Shown piece after piece: positions 40,533-51,496 of a stretch of DNA of 64,000 nucleotides; the first letter of the stretch is position 1; every line of letters begins with the position of its first letter. The position numbers and the translations under genes were made by a program. Under the pieces are notes generated by a model that worked only from the letters and a program-made list of their open reading frames with translations, did not search any database and was not told the origin of the DNA. The stretch spans positions 2,592,001-2,656,000 of the forward strand of contig JBGVUE010000001.1 of the NCBI GenBank assembly GCA_041861885.1. Reading direction: 5' to 3'. This stretch comes from Haloimpatiens sp. FM7315. Its GTDB lineage: Bacteria; Bacillota; Clostridia; Clostridiales; Clostridiaceae.

Positions 40533-41741
40533 CTATTCATACCTAAGCGCATCTATTGGATTCAATTTAGCAGCTTTTTTTGCTGGATATATTCCAAAGA
40601 AAATTCCAACAGCTGAAGAAAATATTATAGTTACAATAACTACCTTTAAAGATACAGTAGGTGTTATGTTTACAGCATATCCTATAAGTTCAGCTCCTAG
40701 TATTCCAATTATAATTCCAATTATTCCACCAATTAGAGATATTATAACGGATTCAGTTAAAAACTGCATAAGAATAGTGTTAGTGGTTGCGCCTATTGCC
40801 TTTCGTATGCCTATTTCCCTTGTTCTCTCCGTAACTGATACTAACATTATGTTCATAACCCCTATTCCACCAACTAAAAGGGATATAGCAGCCACGGCAC
40901 CGATAAAGGTTGTAAATATACCTAAAACTTTATTCATCTGGTCTAGTTGTTTTAAAACATTTTCTGCACTATATACGTTTTCACCTTTATTATGATGCCT
41001 GTTTTCCAATATATTAATAGCACTATTTCCTGCATATTCTGTATCATCTTTAGTTTTTGCCATTACACTTATTTCATCCATGTAAAAATCATTTGGATAT
41101 AGGCTTTCCAAAAAGTCACTGGAGTATACAAAAACATAGGCATATTATCGTTTTCTGAAGACATAAAAGGACTATCAAACCCCTTTATAACTCCCACTAT
41201 TTTTGCCTTCTTTAAAGAGGACTTGTCTCCTACTTTTATAGTGCTTCCAACAGCATCCTCATAACCAAATAAAGCTTTTGCAGAACTCTTATCTATAACC
41301 ACAACATTTGATCCTTCTAAATATTCTTTTTCATTGAAAAACCTTCCATAAATAACCTCAAGATTTTGTATGTAGTTTAAATCCGTATTTCCCGCTATAA
41401 GGTAGGCTTTTTTGTTTTTTATCTGAAGAAGCTATGCCCATTTTTTGCATTACAGGAGTTATGTATTTTACAGTTTCTACTCTATCCTTAATTAGTTTTA
41501 AATCTTGAAAAGTAAAATAATCACTGTGATTTGCTTTTGAAGCATCTATTTTAATGTTTACTATAGAAGCACCTATTTTTTCAAATTCCCCTGTTATAGC
41601 ATTTTTAGCTCCTTGTCCTAAAGATACTATGGTTATTACAGAACTTATCCCTATTATTATTCCAAGCATAGTCAAAATGGATCTTAGTTTATTTGATTTT
41701 ATACTATCTAGGGCCATTTTAAGATTTTCGAATATATTCAA
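40533..41741 (-). CDS. MacB-type ABC permease (three frame breaks)
   Basis: About 403 residues. It has the MacB/FtsX layout: membrane helix 1 in 'SILTMLGIIIGISSVITIVSLGQGA' near the N-terminus, an outside domain, then three helices near the end ('SVTERTREIGIRKAIGATT' between them, 'IYPAKKAAKLNPIDALRYE' last). Two single bases are missing in the T6 runs at 41408-41413 and 41415-41420, and one in the A5 run at 41110-41114. It is the last gene of a three-gene exporter operon (adaptor, ATPase, permease). Confidence 0.9.
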
Positions 41742-41771
41742 TTTTAAATTTCCTCCCCTTATTAAAACTTA

Positions 41772-42463
41772 CTATAAAATCATCCTATCTTTCGAAGGCT
41801 CATCTACTACTATGTCTCCGTCTTTAAACTTTACGATCCTCTTTGTATACCTTGCAATATCAGGTTCATGAGTTACCATAACTATAGTAGTTCCTTCATC
41901 GTTAAGCTGCTGAAATATTTTCATTATTTCTAATGAGGATTTAGTATCTAAGTTTCCCGTAGGTTCATCTGCCATTATAAACTTAGGCCTGTTTACTATT
42001 GCCCTAGCAATAGCCACTCTTTGCTTTTGACCTCCAGATATTTCGTTTGATTTGTGTTTCACCCTATCTTCTAATCCTACTTTTTCAAGAGCCTCTAAGG
42101 CCCTTTTTTTCTCTCCTTAGAGGGCACTTTTGCATAAAGCATAGGAAGTTCTACATTTTCTAATATAGAAATCCTGGGTAAAAGATTAAATGCTTGAAAC
42201 ACAAAACCAATTTCTTTATTTCTAATATATGCTAATTCATCATCCTTAAAGTTTGAAATATCCTTATTATTCAAGAAATATTTACCTTCATACTCGCTAT
42301 CTAAACAGCCCAGTATGTTCATAAAAGTAGATTTTCCGGAACCTGAAGGTCCCATAATAGATGTAAATTCTCCAAAATCTATTTTTAAGTTTATTCCATT
42401 TAAAGCCTGAAAGTTTAAATCCCCTGTTTTATAAGTTTTTATTATATCTCTAACCTCTATCAA
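41772..42463 (-). CDS. MacB-type ABC exporter ATPase (one frame break)
   Basis: About 230 residues. Walker A is 'MGPSGSGKST', the Q-loop region is 'VFQAFNLLP', the ABC signature is 'ISGGQKQRVAIARA', Walker B is 'FIMADEPTGNLD' and the H-loop is 'VTHEPDI'. It energises the neighbouring MacB-type permease. The break is in the T7 run at 42104-42110; one added base restores 'KRALEALEKVGLEDRVKHK'. It starts two bases after the adaptor stop. Confidence 0.94.
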
Positions 42464-42465
42464 TT

Positions 42466-43625
42466 TTACTTTTCCTCCAAAGATTCTTTTACCAAAGTTC
42501 CATTTTTTATGGACTCTTTTGGATTTAATATCACCTTTTCACTTAATTTTAAGCCTTCTAATATTTCTGTTTCCAAATCAGATTGAATTCCTACCTTAAT
42601 TTTTCTCTCTGCAGTCTTTCCATTTTTAACTAAATAAACATAGCTACTACCTTTTTTATCTATCTTAATTGCTTCTGAAGGAATTTTAAGTGCATTTTTA
42701 GTCTCAGATACTAATATGTCTAAATCAACGTCAAAGCCAATTTTTAAATTCTCAGTTTTATCTAATATATCAGCCTTAACTTTAAGGGAAGTTTCTTTAC
42801 CAGCTCCAGATATTACTTCTTTAGCTATAGGATCTATAAAAGATATCTTTCCTTTGTACTCTGAATTTCCACTATTTATTAAAACCTTCTGACCTAGCTT
42901 TACCTTGCTAACATCATATTTATTTAAAGAAATAACAACTTGAAGATCTTTAATATTTTGTACCTCTAATAATGGCTGAGCTCCACTATCCATAGCTCCC
43001 TCTTTTACGTTTAATGAAGTTACAACTCCATCACTTTCAGCTACAATTTGTGATTTACTATTTTTTAAATTCTCTTTTGCTACATCTACTGCTATTTTTG
43101 CAAGTTCCACTGAATTTTCAGACTGTTTTATTTTTTCATCTGAAATATTTATAAGCGAGGCCTTCTTCTCTTTTAAACTTTGAATCTTCAATAAATCTTG
43201 AGGATTACTACTTTTTTCTAAAGCTTTTATGCTCTCATCTATTTCTTTTTTATTATTCAATATTTCCTGTCTTTGAGATATTAATTCCCTATTTTGAAGC
43301 AAGGCATTACTATACTGAAGCTGTGCTTGTTTTACATTGGAAGCTAAATCCAAAGCATAATAAACTACAAGTACCTCCCCCTTTTTTATATTTTGCCCTA
43401 CTTTAACATTTACCTTCTTTACCTTTCCTTGAATTCCAAAATACTCTTTGGATTCTTTAGATTCAATCTTTCCGTTTGTAGACAAGTATTCTTTTAACTC
43501 ACCCTTAACTGCCTTTTCAACTTTAACTTCTTGAAATTTTCCTTTTTCTTTATTTATTATACTTACTCCAAGAATAGCTCCAAGAATTAAAATAGGTATA
43601 GCCCAAAAAAGATCTTCTTTTTCAT
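42466..43625 (-). CDS. membrane-fusion (HlyD/MacA-type) adaptor (one frame break)
   Basis: About 386 residues. A short N-terminal membrane anchor ('AIPILILGAILGVSII') is followed by a lipoyl/barrel-sandwich half ('IQGKVKKVNVKVGQNIKKGEVLV') and a coiled coil (about 120-195, rich in Lys/Glu/Gln). The second lipoyl half 'IVAESDGVVTSLNVKEGA' and beta-barrel domains complete it. The true start ATG at 43625, behind GGAGGG, is in another frame; one base missing in the A6 run at 43605-43610. It is first in the exporter operon, so it probably links the MacB pump to export across the wall. Confidence 0.9.
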
Positions 43626-43706
43626 AACATCCCTCCAAAATATTCATTCTATTTTTGTATAAAATTAATTTTATCATGAAAAAGCTTTATTGTGAAATAA
43701 TTCCTC

Positions 43707-44327
43707 TTAATTTCTTACTGTTTTTAAAGAAGTAATTACCTTCTCTTTATATTCCTCATAGCTTTTCTTTAAATTTGGTGGGCATATATTTATAGCTTTA
43801 TTTATATAACTTAAAGCCTCAAAATGTCTACTTACAGTAAGGTTAAAACAGCACATCTCATAATCATATCTCCAAGGAAAAATTATATTTTTTTCAATCA
43901 TATCCTTATTTATATAATTTTTAAAACAAGCCAGGGCACAGGCTCTATATAATATAGAAGAATAGTCCTCTTCCATATAGTCTTTTAAATCATATAGAAT
44001 TTTTAAATAGAAGGAAGTTAACTCTTTTCTGTAAATCAAAATTATTTCCATAAAATTACTTATGTGATTTACAAGACTAACACTAGAATAGGGAAAGACT
44101 TTAGATAAATTTTTTACAAACTTTTTAATTCTAACTAACTCAACCTCTTCTTTACTATATAAAAAACTTAAATTTCCTAAAAAGCAAGCTAGATTTTCTT
44201 CACTTTCCTCTCCTTTAATGAAATTATCTACTGCCTTTAAAGTGTAGTTTTCTATAATTTCTGAAGCTCTATTTACCTCATAAAAGTCTATTATGTGTTT
44301 CATGCAATCCATTACATTATTTTTCAT
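43707..44327 (-). CDS. hypothetical protein, 206 residues
   Basis: Not recognised. The sequence looks all-alpha: alternating hydrophobic and charged residues, with a C-terminal stretch 'SRHFEALSYINKAINICPPNLKKSYEEYK' that resembles a TPR unit. There is no signal peptide or membrane segment. The start ATG at 44327 has GAGGTGAG upstream. It lies 82 bases upstream of the exporter adaptor on the same strand, so it could belong to that operon. Confidence 0.65.
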   Translation of the reverse strand: MKNNVMDCMKHIIDFYEVNRASEIIENYTLKAVDNFIKGEESEENLACFLGNLSFLYSKEEVELVRIKKFVKNLSKVFPYSSVSLVNHISNFMEIILIYRKELTSFYLKILYDLKDYMEEDYSSILYRACALACFKNYINKDMIEKNIIFPWRYDYEMCCFNLTVSRHFEALSYINKAINICPPNLKKSYEEYKEKVITSLKTVRN

Positions 44328-44375
44328 TTTCTCACCTCTTTATTATTTTTTACAAAAATTCTAATTTTTATTAAA

Positions 44376-44407
44376 AAAATAGAATTTGTTTAAACAAATT
44401 CTATTTT
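44376..44407. terminator. terminator after the lipoprotein gene
   Basis: AAAATAGAATTTG TTTAAA CAAATTCTATTTT; symmetrical hairpin with A/T tracts on both strands. Confidence 0.85.
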
Positions 44408-44429
44408 AAATAACAAATACAGTATTTAA

Positions 44430-45275
44430 TTAAAAATTCTTTCCATTTATTGAAGGAGCTTTGTCTTCATATATCCTAATCTTCCAGCTAGAATTTTCAT
44501 ATACATCCCATATGTAATATAGCTTTTCTTTCCCCTTAGATTTATCAGTAAATTTAACTACTGCCTTATACAAAAGAGGTGTATAACCTTCTGTTGTCAC
44601 ACTCATATTCACATTATACTCTTTATTATTATCTTCCATTAACTTTGCATTTATATTTTCGTCTTTTAAATCTAGTTTAAACTCCTCAATGTTTGAAGAT
44701 AATAAAAATTTTCGTGCCTCTACATCATGATTTATGTCTATTCCAATTTCGTCCTTAGAATTTATATTCTTGTATTTTTTTATAACCTCTAAAAGCGAAC
44801 CATAATAAACCTTTTGAAACTTTTTAGGTATCCTTGTATTCCAAAAATTCTTTATAATATCATTATCAAGTCTTGAAGAAACCATATATATTTTTCCCTG
44901 ATTATCATATAGATTTCCTCCAGATTTCTTATCTATACCTACAACATATTGAAATTTGTGAACACTTTCATCATTCTCATACATTTCAAATACATAGTCT
45001 GGTTTTAAAGTGGTTTTATTTTGAGCTTTTTTTGCAGAAGATAAAATTTTATACATACCCTCTATAGTCTTATCATCCTCAACTACAAAAGTAAATCCTT
45101 TATCTCTTGTACTTTGGATTATTATTTTACTGACTTTACCTTGTTTTATGTATTCAAAATCTTCATTTTTTAAACCCATTTTCACCTTTATCTGATCTAA
45201 TTTATCACAACCTACTAAAGAAGGCAAAACCAAAATTAGTAGTACTACGGAAATTTTCTTCCAAAACTTTGGCAA
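44430..45275 (-). CDS. lipoprotein of unknown function
   Basis: 281 residues. The N-terminal signal 'KKISVVLLILVLPSLVGC' ends in a lipobox (LVGC), so it is lipid-anchored on the outer face of the membrane. The rest is soluble, with 'IIIQSTRDKGFTFVVEDDKTIEGMYKILSSAKK' and a C-terminal 'YYIWDVYENSSWKIRIYED' segment. No family is certain. It lies directly downstream of lgt, the enzyme that lipidates such proteins, but this need not imply a functional link. Confidence 0.75.
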   Translation of the reverse strand: MPKFWKKISVVLLILVLPSLVGCDKLDQIKVKMGLKNEDFEYIKQGKVSKIIIQSTRDKGFTFVVEDDKTIEGMYKILSSAKKAQNKTTLKPDYVFEMYENDESVHKFQYVVGIDKKSGGNLYDNQGKIYMVSSRLDNDIIKNFWNTRIPKKFQKVYYGSLLEVIKKYKNINSKDEIGIDINHDVEARKFLLSSNIEEFKLDLKDENINAKLMEDNNKEYNVNMSVTTEGYTPLLYKAVVKFTDKSKGKEKLYYIWDVYENSSWKIRIYEDKAPSINGKNF

Positions 45276-45306
45276 TTGTTTTTCCCCCTATACTTAATAT
45301 CTAATT

Positions 45307-46063
45307 TTATTTATTTTTTATTAATTTAATTTTATCTATATTAAAGACAATAATAGCTACTATAACCATAAGTATGCTTATAAACTGTGAAGTTGAAAAG
45401 CTACCTACAGCGCCTCTTGGATCATTTCTTAGAAATTCTATTAAAAATCTGCCAATGCCGTATAAAATAAAATACATAGCAGTTACTCTTCCATTTTTTT
45501 GTTCTTTTTATCATACCATATCAAAAATAAAAACAACAAGAAGTCAAAAGCTGAGGAATACAACTGAGTTGGATGCAAGTGTATACCACTTGGAGCAAAC
45601 TGTGAGTTTTTAAACTCTACCCCTAAAGAACACTCTGTAGGTCTTCCATAGCAGCATCCAGCTAAAAAGCAGCCTATTCTTCCAAAACCTTGAGCTAGTG
45701 GTATGCTTGGAATTACTAAATCGAATATACTAAGTACCTTCCATTTGTTTTTTTGCTATAAATATAAACCCCAATGGCTCCTCCTATTATCGCTCCGTAA
45801 ATTACAAAACCATACTTTATATCTTTTAATAAGGAGGGATCCTGGATTATTGATTTAATTTCCGTTATAATAAATAAAAGTTTTCCACCTAATACACCTG
45901 ATATTACAGCAATTATAGCCATAGAGAATATCTTATCCTCATCATAATCTAGCTTCTTGACCCTATGTTGAAGAAGAAGAATAGCAGCAATAATACCTAT
46001 TGCAATCATTGTTCCATATCCGTAAATTTCTTTTCCAAAAATCGTAAATAATACCGGTCGCAT
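45307..46063 (-). CDS. lgt: prolipoprotein diacylglyceryl transferase (two frame breaks)
   Basis: About 252 residues with about seven membrane segments. Lgt attaches diacylglycerol to the lipobox cysteine. The Lgt signature 'GFGRIGCFLAGCCYGRPT' and the 'HLHPTQLYSS' segment are present. 'MRPVLFTIFGKEIYGYGTMIAIG' is the start. Breaks are in the T7 runs at 45748-45754 and 45494-45500, each lacking one base; the end then reads '..IDKIKLIKNK'. It is essential or near-essential in many bacteria, which speaks against real inactivation. Confidence 0.93.
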
Positions 46064-46171
46064 ACTTACCTCCTTAAATAAATAAAGAGAAGTTTTACCT
46101 TCTCTTTAACATTAAACAAATCATAATACTTAAGTAGATTATAATACTTTAAAAGCTTTTAAGCAAACATT

Positions 46172-46757
46172 TTATATAGTTTTTAATGTTTTTACTATTG
46201 CTTTAAATATAAGTGGCATACTATCTTTAAAATTAGATTTTCTTAGGAAAAAGGAGAATCTAACAAATCCTTGATCCACCGGTATAAAGTATTCATAACA
46301 GGAGTAAATATTCTTATTTTTATCAGTTATATTATAGGTTATTTCATAAACTTCTCTATTGTCAATTTGTGTTTTCTCCAGTTTATAATTATCTATAACA
46401 TTTTGCTTTTTTGAAATTTCTCCGCTTTTTATTAGAAAATCATATAAATTTCCATCTATATTCCATAGCTGTACAAAACCATATATACTGTTATTTTTTG
46501 AATAAAATTCATTGTGATATATTATTTCTTTACTAGGAAACTTCCTCTCTATAGTTTCAAAATCACTGGGAAGTTTATATGAGTATTTATTATTCAATAT
46601 ATAGTACTCCTTTAAGTCTTTCATCTCATTTTGCATAAGAGCTGTAAATTTTATCCTCTCATCAAAAGTTTTTGAAAAACTGCAAGTACTATCATTAATC
46701 CACAGAGTATTAGTAGGATACCTATTTTTTTCTATTTATCTTTATTACCTTAATCAC
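46172..46757 (-). CDS. membrane-anchored hypothetical protein (two frame breaks)
   Basis: About 195 residues. The reconstructed N-terminus 'KINRKKIGILLILCGLMIVL' is a single membrane anchor. The remaining 160 residues ('YSYKLPSDFETIERKFPSKEI...FVRFSFFLRKSNFKDSMPLIFKAIVKTLK') look like an extracytoplasmic beta-rich domain, vaguely like the PsbP/DUF1795 fold. That is a guess. Breaks are in the T7 run at 46725-46731 and the T5 run at 46669-46673. The start GTG at 46757 has GGGAGG six bases upstream. It lies between a charged hypothetical protein and lgt. Confidence 0.65.
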
Positions 46758-46812
46758 AGGTTGCCTCCCAAATTTTACTATATCCTACTTTATGATTTAA
46801 TTTTATAAATTA

Positions 46813-47990
46813 TTACTTTTTCTTTTTTACAGGTATTAAAATACATGAGTTTTTAAAATCATAAAACATTATCCAGTACCCTTTAGAATTTTTTACATTG
46901 CTACTTTGCATCCAGGTTACAAAACCAGTTTTTCCTCCAAAAGGCTGATCTTTTTCTGTTTTGTCCCCAGGTATTGCATACATAATATATTTAATTCTAC
47001 AATCCTCATCATACTTATATCCTACCATATAATGTTTGTGCATTTTTACATAAGGATAATAACATATCATAGGATAGTATAGCATTACGTATTTATTATA
47101 ATCAGACATATCACAAATATCTTCCATGTCATTTACATTTATTTTAAACCAAAGGCTTTTCTTGATTTTTGGGAATATATCATAGTATTTATCAAAATCC
47201 TCTGCTATGTCTTCAAAGAATTTCTCTTTTTCTCCCTTAGGTTTACATTTAGCTTTTTTATCTTTTCTAACTGAATCTTTTAAGCCCTCATCTTCTCTTA
47301 GATCTTCTAAATCATCTTCACTTTCTTCAAAATAATCTTCTTTCTCTTTTCTGTCTTCTTCATCATCTTCATTTGTATTCTCTAAATTTCTATCATCTAA
47401 CTCTTCAATTTCTTTTTCTTCAATTTCTTTTTCTTTCTCTACATTTTCTCTATGTTCAACTATTTTGTTATCTGCTTTTTCTTTATTCTTCTCTATATTT
47501 TCCTCATACTCATCAAATTCATTTTTATCTTCTCTTTTTTGTTAACATCAACAAGAGTAAAGTTCCTCCAGTTTTTGGGAATGTCTGTAGTAGTAAAACC
47601 GCTCATTAAAGATATAACATTAGACCCCATGATTTTAACTATAGATGCTCCTACAACCTTATCTATAGATATATTAGTACCACCTATATTATCTACCTCG
47701 TATTCATAACTGATTTCTGCTCTGCCTTGATTATCTAAATTTATTGCCCCTATGTTTAATAGTTTTTCACTACCCTTTTTACCACATATAAGTATCATGC
47801 AGTATTTATTCGTTTCATGTTTTAAATTTTGAACATAATAAGATATTTTACACTTTGAATTTTTGATTTCGATTTTAGCATATCCTGTAGGGTTTTTTCC
47901 CGCGGCTAAAGCATAACCATTTTCATCTTCCTGTAATATAATAAAATATCTACTATAACTTTTTTTAGAAGCCAAAATAAGTCCCTCCAT
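46813..47990 (-). CDS. hypothetical protein with long acidic linker (one frame break)
   Basis: About 392 residues, not recognised. Three parts are visible. An N-terminal beta-rich domain (about 1-150) contains 'YFIILQEDENGYALAAGKNPTGYAKIE'. A linker of about 100 residues (about 165-265) is made almost only of Glu, Asp, Lys and Arg, with a purine-rich coding strand. A Tyr/Met/Cys-rich C-terminal domain contains 'YNKYVMLYYPMICYYPY' and 'GGKTGFVTWMQSS'. One base is missing in the T6 run at 47535-47540. There is no signal peptide. It lies directly downstream of ksgA. Confidence 0.7.
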
Positions 47991-48048
47991 TAATATTATT
48001 CATTATAATATATGAGAGACTTATCAAAAAGTGAACTTTATTAAAAAA

Positions 48049-48888
48049 TTATTTATTTATTCTATATATTTCGTTTGATAAAGAAGCAAATTCTTCTATA
48101 GATAAGGTTTCTCCTCTTCTTTTAGGATCTATTCCTGATTTATCAAAAGCTTCTAGAAGTTCTTCTTTATTTAGGCCTAAATTCTTAAGACCATTATTTA
48201 AGGTTTTTCTCCTCATGCTAAAAGAATCCCTTATGACTTTAAAAAACAACTTTTCATCCTCTACAAAAGCCTTAGGTTTTTCTAATTTATCCAGTCTTAT
48301 TACCATAGATTCTACTTTTGGACTAGGAATAAAAGATTCTTTTTTAACCTTTCTAAGTATTTTAGTATTGCAGTAATACTGAACCAAAAGAGATAGGGCA
48401 CCATAATCCTTATTGCAAGGTTTTGCTGCAATCCTTTCTGCTACTTCTTTTTGTATCATTATAGTTAAGGATTTAAAATTGTAACCTTCTGTTATTAGTT
48501 TAGAGATTATAGGTGTAGTTACATAATACGGTAAATTAGCTACTACCTTTACACTTTTTTCCTCTCCTATAAGCTCTTTATAGTCTACCTTTAAAGCATC
48601 CTTATGTATTAGCTGGAAGTTTGCATGCTCTTTTAATTCCTCTTGAAGTATAGGAATTAATTTACTGTCTAGTTCTATAGCGCATACTTTTTTAGCTCTA
48701 CTAAGTAAAACCTTAGTTAAAGTTCCAACTCCTGGTCCTATTTCTATTACAAAGTCGTCTTTATCTACTTCTGCCCCTTCCACTATGTCTAAAAGTACAG
48801 TATCATCTATTAAGAAATTTTGTCCCAAGCTTTTAGTAAATTTAAAACCATATTTCTCAACTATTTCTTTGGTACTATAGTTTTCCAT
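48049..48888 (-). CDS. rsmA: 16S rRNA adenine dimethyltransferase
   Basis: 279 residues, uninterrupted (KsgA). It dimethylates two adjacent adenines near the 3' end of 16S rRNA. The N-terminus has '[18 protein letters not shown]'; motif I is '[16 protein letters not shown]' and the catalytic motif IV is '[11 protein letters not shown]'. The C-terminal '[18 protein letters not shown]' segment is typical. It starts one base after the stop of rnmV, the usual order in Firmicutes. Confidence 0.97.
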   Translation of the reverse strand: MENYSTKEIVEKYGFKFTKSLGQNFLIDDTVLLDIVEGAEVDKDDFVIEIGPGVGTLTKVLLSRAKKVCAIELDSKLIPILQEELKEHANFQLIHKDALKVDYKELIGEEKSVKVVANLPYYVTTPIISKLITEGYNFKSLTIMIQKEVAERIAAKPCNKDYGALSLLVQYYCNTKILRKVKKESFIPSPKVESMVIRLDKLEKPKAFVEDEKLFFKVIRDSFSMRRKTLNNGLKNLGLNKEELLEAFDKSGIDPKRRGETLSIEEFASLSNEIYRINK

Positions 48889-48889
48889 A

Positions 48890-49432
48890 TTATTTCTCCT
48901 TATCTATTCTTTTTATTCCCTTAATGAATTCTTCCTTGGTTATCCCGAAACTATTTAGTCTAGACAAAAACTGACTGGCATTTCCATAACCTATACCTAG
49001 TTCTTTACCTAACATTTCTCTTCTCTCTTTTGAATCATTATGTCCACTTAACTTGAAATATATCATATCCCTTGACGTAAATTCTTCTCTTTTTTCTGTA
49101 AGCTTACATTTTGCGTTTTCTAAAGCCCTTCTTATAGATTCCACACTAGCATTTTCAACTCCTATATCATCATCCTTTGTTCCTTCTTCTCTTGAAATAT
49201 AGGCATGTTTAACACCGGGTACCCTTTTTATTATAATCCTTCTTATTTTTTCTCCTGCAAAATCAGGGTCAGTAAATACTATAACACCCTTTCTTTTCTG
49301 TGCTTCTTTTATTTTATCTATTACTTTTTTATTTATTCCAAAACCTCCAACTGCAATAACCTCAGCATCTACTGCTTTTTTTACAGCAGTTATATCATCT
49401 CTTCCTTCAACTACAATAACTTCTTTAATCAT
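48890..49432 (-). CDS. rnmV: ribonuclease M5
   Basis: 180 residues. It matures 5S rRNA. The TOPRIM domain is clear: '[29 protein letters not shown]' and '[17 protein letters not shown]' (catalytic Glu and DxD). ATG at 49432 is chosen behind GGAGGAAG; an upstream in-frame ATG at 49453 overlaps the ribosome site. The genes tatD-yabE-rnmV-ksgA are in the classical Firmicute order. Confidence 0.96.
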   Translation of the reverse strand: MIKEVIVVEGRDDITAVKKAVDAEVIAVGGFGINKKVIDKIKEAQKRKGVIVFTDPDFAGEKIRRIIIKRVPGVKHAYISREEGTKDDDIGVENASVESIRRALENAKCKLTEKREEFTSRDMIYFKLSGHNDSKERREMLGKELGIGYGNASQFLSRLNSFGITKEEFIKGIKRIDKEK

Positions 49433-49462
49433 ACGTCTTCCTCCATTAATCATATTATAAAG

Positions 49463-49482
49463 AAAAAAGGAGCCGAAGCTCC
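49463..49482 (-). terminator. terminator between yabE and rnmV
   Basis: GGAGC TTCG GCTCC followed by TTTTTT on the minus strand, 8 bases after the yabE stop. rnmV may thus depend on read-through or its own promoter. Confidence 0.85.
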
Positions 49483-49489
49483 ATGAAAA

Positions 49490-50533
49490 TCATTTTAAAA
49501 CATATAAGTTGACCCATCTTACTCCCCAGGTAACTGCTTGGCTTTCTGAATTCACATATATATCTATTTTGTTTCCCTTTATAGCACCACCAGTATCCTC
49601 TGCTATGGCAAGTCCATAGCCTTCAACATAAACCTTAGTTCCTAAAGGTATAACTCTTGGATCTACTGCTATTGTACTATATCCATTGACATTTCTTCTA
49701 GCCTTTGTACCTGTTGCTGTTATTCCAAAGCCTGGGTCACCTACGCCTTTCCCTGTACAGGAAACGCTGGCAGTATATGCAGTTGCCTTAACTTTCAAAG
49801 CGTGTTTGTAAGTAACTGGATTCAAACCACGGGATGGTCTTACAACTCCTAAAGTCCCTAATGCAACTATTTGAGTTACAGGTTTTTTTGATACAGCTTC
49901 ACTTACAACTTTTTTAGTAACTGGTTTTCCATCTTCATAAACTACTTTAGTTGATATAACCTTTTGACCTTTTTCACCTTTTCTAATTACTTTCTTTTGA
50001 CCTTTAGGTAAACTGTCATCTTTTTTAGTCACTACTGAAAATGAAATATCTTTGTTTTCTTTCAAAATTTTAGAAGTAACTCTAGTTATAGTAATATTTA
50101 AACCACTACTAATTTTTTCAGTCTTAGATGGAACTAGTCTATCTTCACTATTTAGCTTTATGCCCTCTTTTTTCAAAACATCCTCTACAGTATTTTCTGT
50201 AGTTTTAATGGCTAAATTCTTTCCATCTACATTTAGCTTAACATTTACTGCTCTTTTTATATATATCTTATCTCCGTCTTTAACTTTATTGTCTAATTTA
50301 AAATTGATTTTATCTTTTTCCCCTATCCGTATGCTGTTATCGGATAGAATTTCCTTTAAATCGCTTCTATAGGTAACTATTTTTTGCTCTTTTGCATCAA
50401 TTATAACCAATATGGTCTTCCTCATAATAGTAATGCCTAATGTTATACCTATAAGCAATATCAGTACCAGAACTACAGCTATTGGAGCTTTAAAGAAGTT
50501 TTTAACACCACAGCTCTTTGCTTTCTGTTCCAT
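49490..50533 (-). CDS. yabE: YabE-like cell-wall protein with DUF348, G5 and 3D domains
   Basis: 347 residues, uninterrupted. One membrane anchor near the N-terminus ('APIAVVLVLILLIGITLGITI', about 16-36) is followed by two DUF348 repeats and a G5 domain (about 165-235, 'VIRKGEKGQKVISTKVVYEDGK'). The 3D domain ends the protein, with the three aspartates in 'STIAVDPRVIPLGTKVYV', 'AEDTGG' and 'KIDIYV'. The 3D domain is a lytic-transglycosylase-like fold shared with resuscitation factors and spore-germination proteins. It is expected outside the membrane, acting on peptidoglycan. Confidence 0.93.
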   Translation of the reverse strand: MEQKAKSCGVKNFFKAPIAVVLVLILLIGITLGITIMRKTILVIIDAKEQKIVTYRSDLKEILSDNSIRIGEKDKINFKLDNKVKDGDKIYIKRAVNVKLNVDGKNLAIKTTENTVEDVLKKEGIKLNSEDRLVPSKTEKISSGLNITITRVTSKILKENKDISFSVVTKKDDSLPKGQKKVIRKGEKGQKVISTKVVYEDGKPVTKKVVSEAVSKKPVTQIVALGTLGVVRPSRGLNPVTYKHALKVKATAYTASVSCTGKGVGDPGFGITATGTKARRNVNGYSTIAVDPRVIPLGTKVYVEGYGLAIAEDTGGAIKGNKIDIYVNSESQAVTWGVRWVNLYVLK

Positions 50534-50568
50534 AGTAAACTACCTCCCTTTGGGCATAGACAAGACTT

Positions 50569-50597
50569 ATTATATAGATTATTAAAAAAAATGTCAA
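50569..50597 (-). promoter_or_regulatory. sigma-A promoter for yabE
   Basis: TTGACA, 17 bases, TATAAT on the minus strand, a full consensus promoter 36 bases before the yabE start. Confidence 0.85.
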
Positions 50598-50734
50598 ATT
50601 TCCTCATCTATATCCAATTTTAACCTAATGCAATCTATGCATAATATATATATAATATTTTAAAAATATAATAGCGCTTTTAGGGGATAGCTTTCCTTCT
50701 CTGCATCAATATATAAAAATTTTCTATTTAAAAC

Positions 50735-51496
50735 CTAAATTCCAAATAAGCTTTTTGTATTTTCTATAGTCAACTTTTCTATATCTTCCTTTGATAGCCC
50801 TTTTATATCAGAAATTTTCTCAATTACATTTTTTATATACTCTGATCTATTTCTTTTACCTCTATAAGGTACAGGGGCCATGTATGGACAATCCGTTTCT
50901 ACAAGCATTCTATCTAAAGGAACTTCTTTTAAAACTTCTAAAACTTTTTTAGCATTTTTAAAAGTAACTACACCAGTAAATCCTATGTAATACCCTAATT
51001 TTAAACATTCCTTTGCAAATTCAACACTACCAGAAAAGCAGTGAATAACACCTCTCACTTCTGGAAATTTTTTTATTATATCCAAAGTATCTAAATGAGC
51101 ATCTCTATCGTGTATTACAACAGGCAAATCTAATTCTCTTGCAAGTTCCATTTGCTTTATAAAAGCACTTTTTTGTACGCCCCTCTCAGGATTTTCTTGG
51201 TAATAATAATCTAATCCTATTTCTCCTATGGCTTTTACCTTTTGGTTTTTCGCCATTTCCCTAAGTTCATCTATAACTTCTTTATTTACTATGTTTGAAC
51301 ATTCTGGATGGATTCCAACTGCTGCATAAAAAAACTCATGTTTCTTAGCTAATTCTAAGGAATCCCTGGCTCCTTCTAAGGATGCACCACAGTTTAAAAC
51401 ACCAACTATTCCATTTTCTTTAAGCTCATTAATAACCTTTTCTCTGTCCTCATTAAAAGATTCATCATCATAATGAGCATGTGAATCAAAAATCAT
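50735..51496 (-). CDS. tatD: TatD-family metal-dependent hydrolase
   Basis: 253 residues, uninterrupted. It is a TIM-barrel DNase/hydrolase with metal ligands in 'FDSHAHYDD', 'GEIGLDYYY', 'VIHDRDAH', 'VIHCFSG' and 'VETDCPYMAP'. The length fits the family. The start ATG at 51496 has GAGGAT upstream. It precedes yabE on the same strand. Confidence 0.96.
   Translation of the reverse strand: MIFDSHAHYDDESFNEDREKVINELKENGIVGVLNCGASLEGARDSLELAKKHEFFYAAVGIHPECSNIVNKEVIDELREMAKNQKVKAIGEIGLDYYYQENPERGVQKSAFIKQMELARELDLPVVIHDRDAHLDTLDIIKKFPEVRGVIHCFSGSVEFAKECLKLGYYIGFTGVVTFKNAKKVLEVLKEVPLDRMLVETDCPYMAPVPYRGKRNRSEYIKNVIEKISDIKGLSKEDIEKLTIENTKSLFGI

Noticed and set aside
42466..43625. An upstream start for the adaptor at 43677
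   Set aside because: That extension has no ribosome site and arises from the frame break; the ATG at 43625 behind GGAGGG gives a normal membrane anchor.
47373..47709. Plus-strand open frames rich in Phe and Leu opposite the acidic linker
   Set aside because: They are the complement of the Glu/Lys-rich coding strand and have no independent support.
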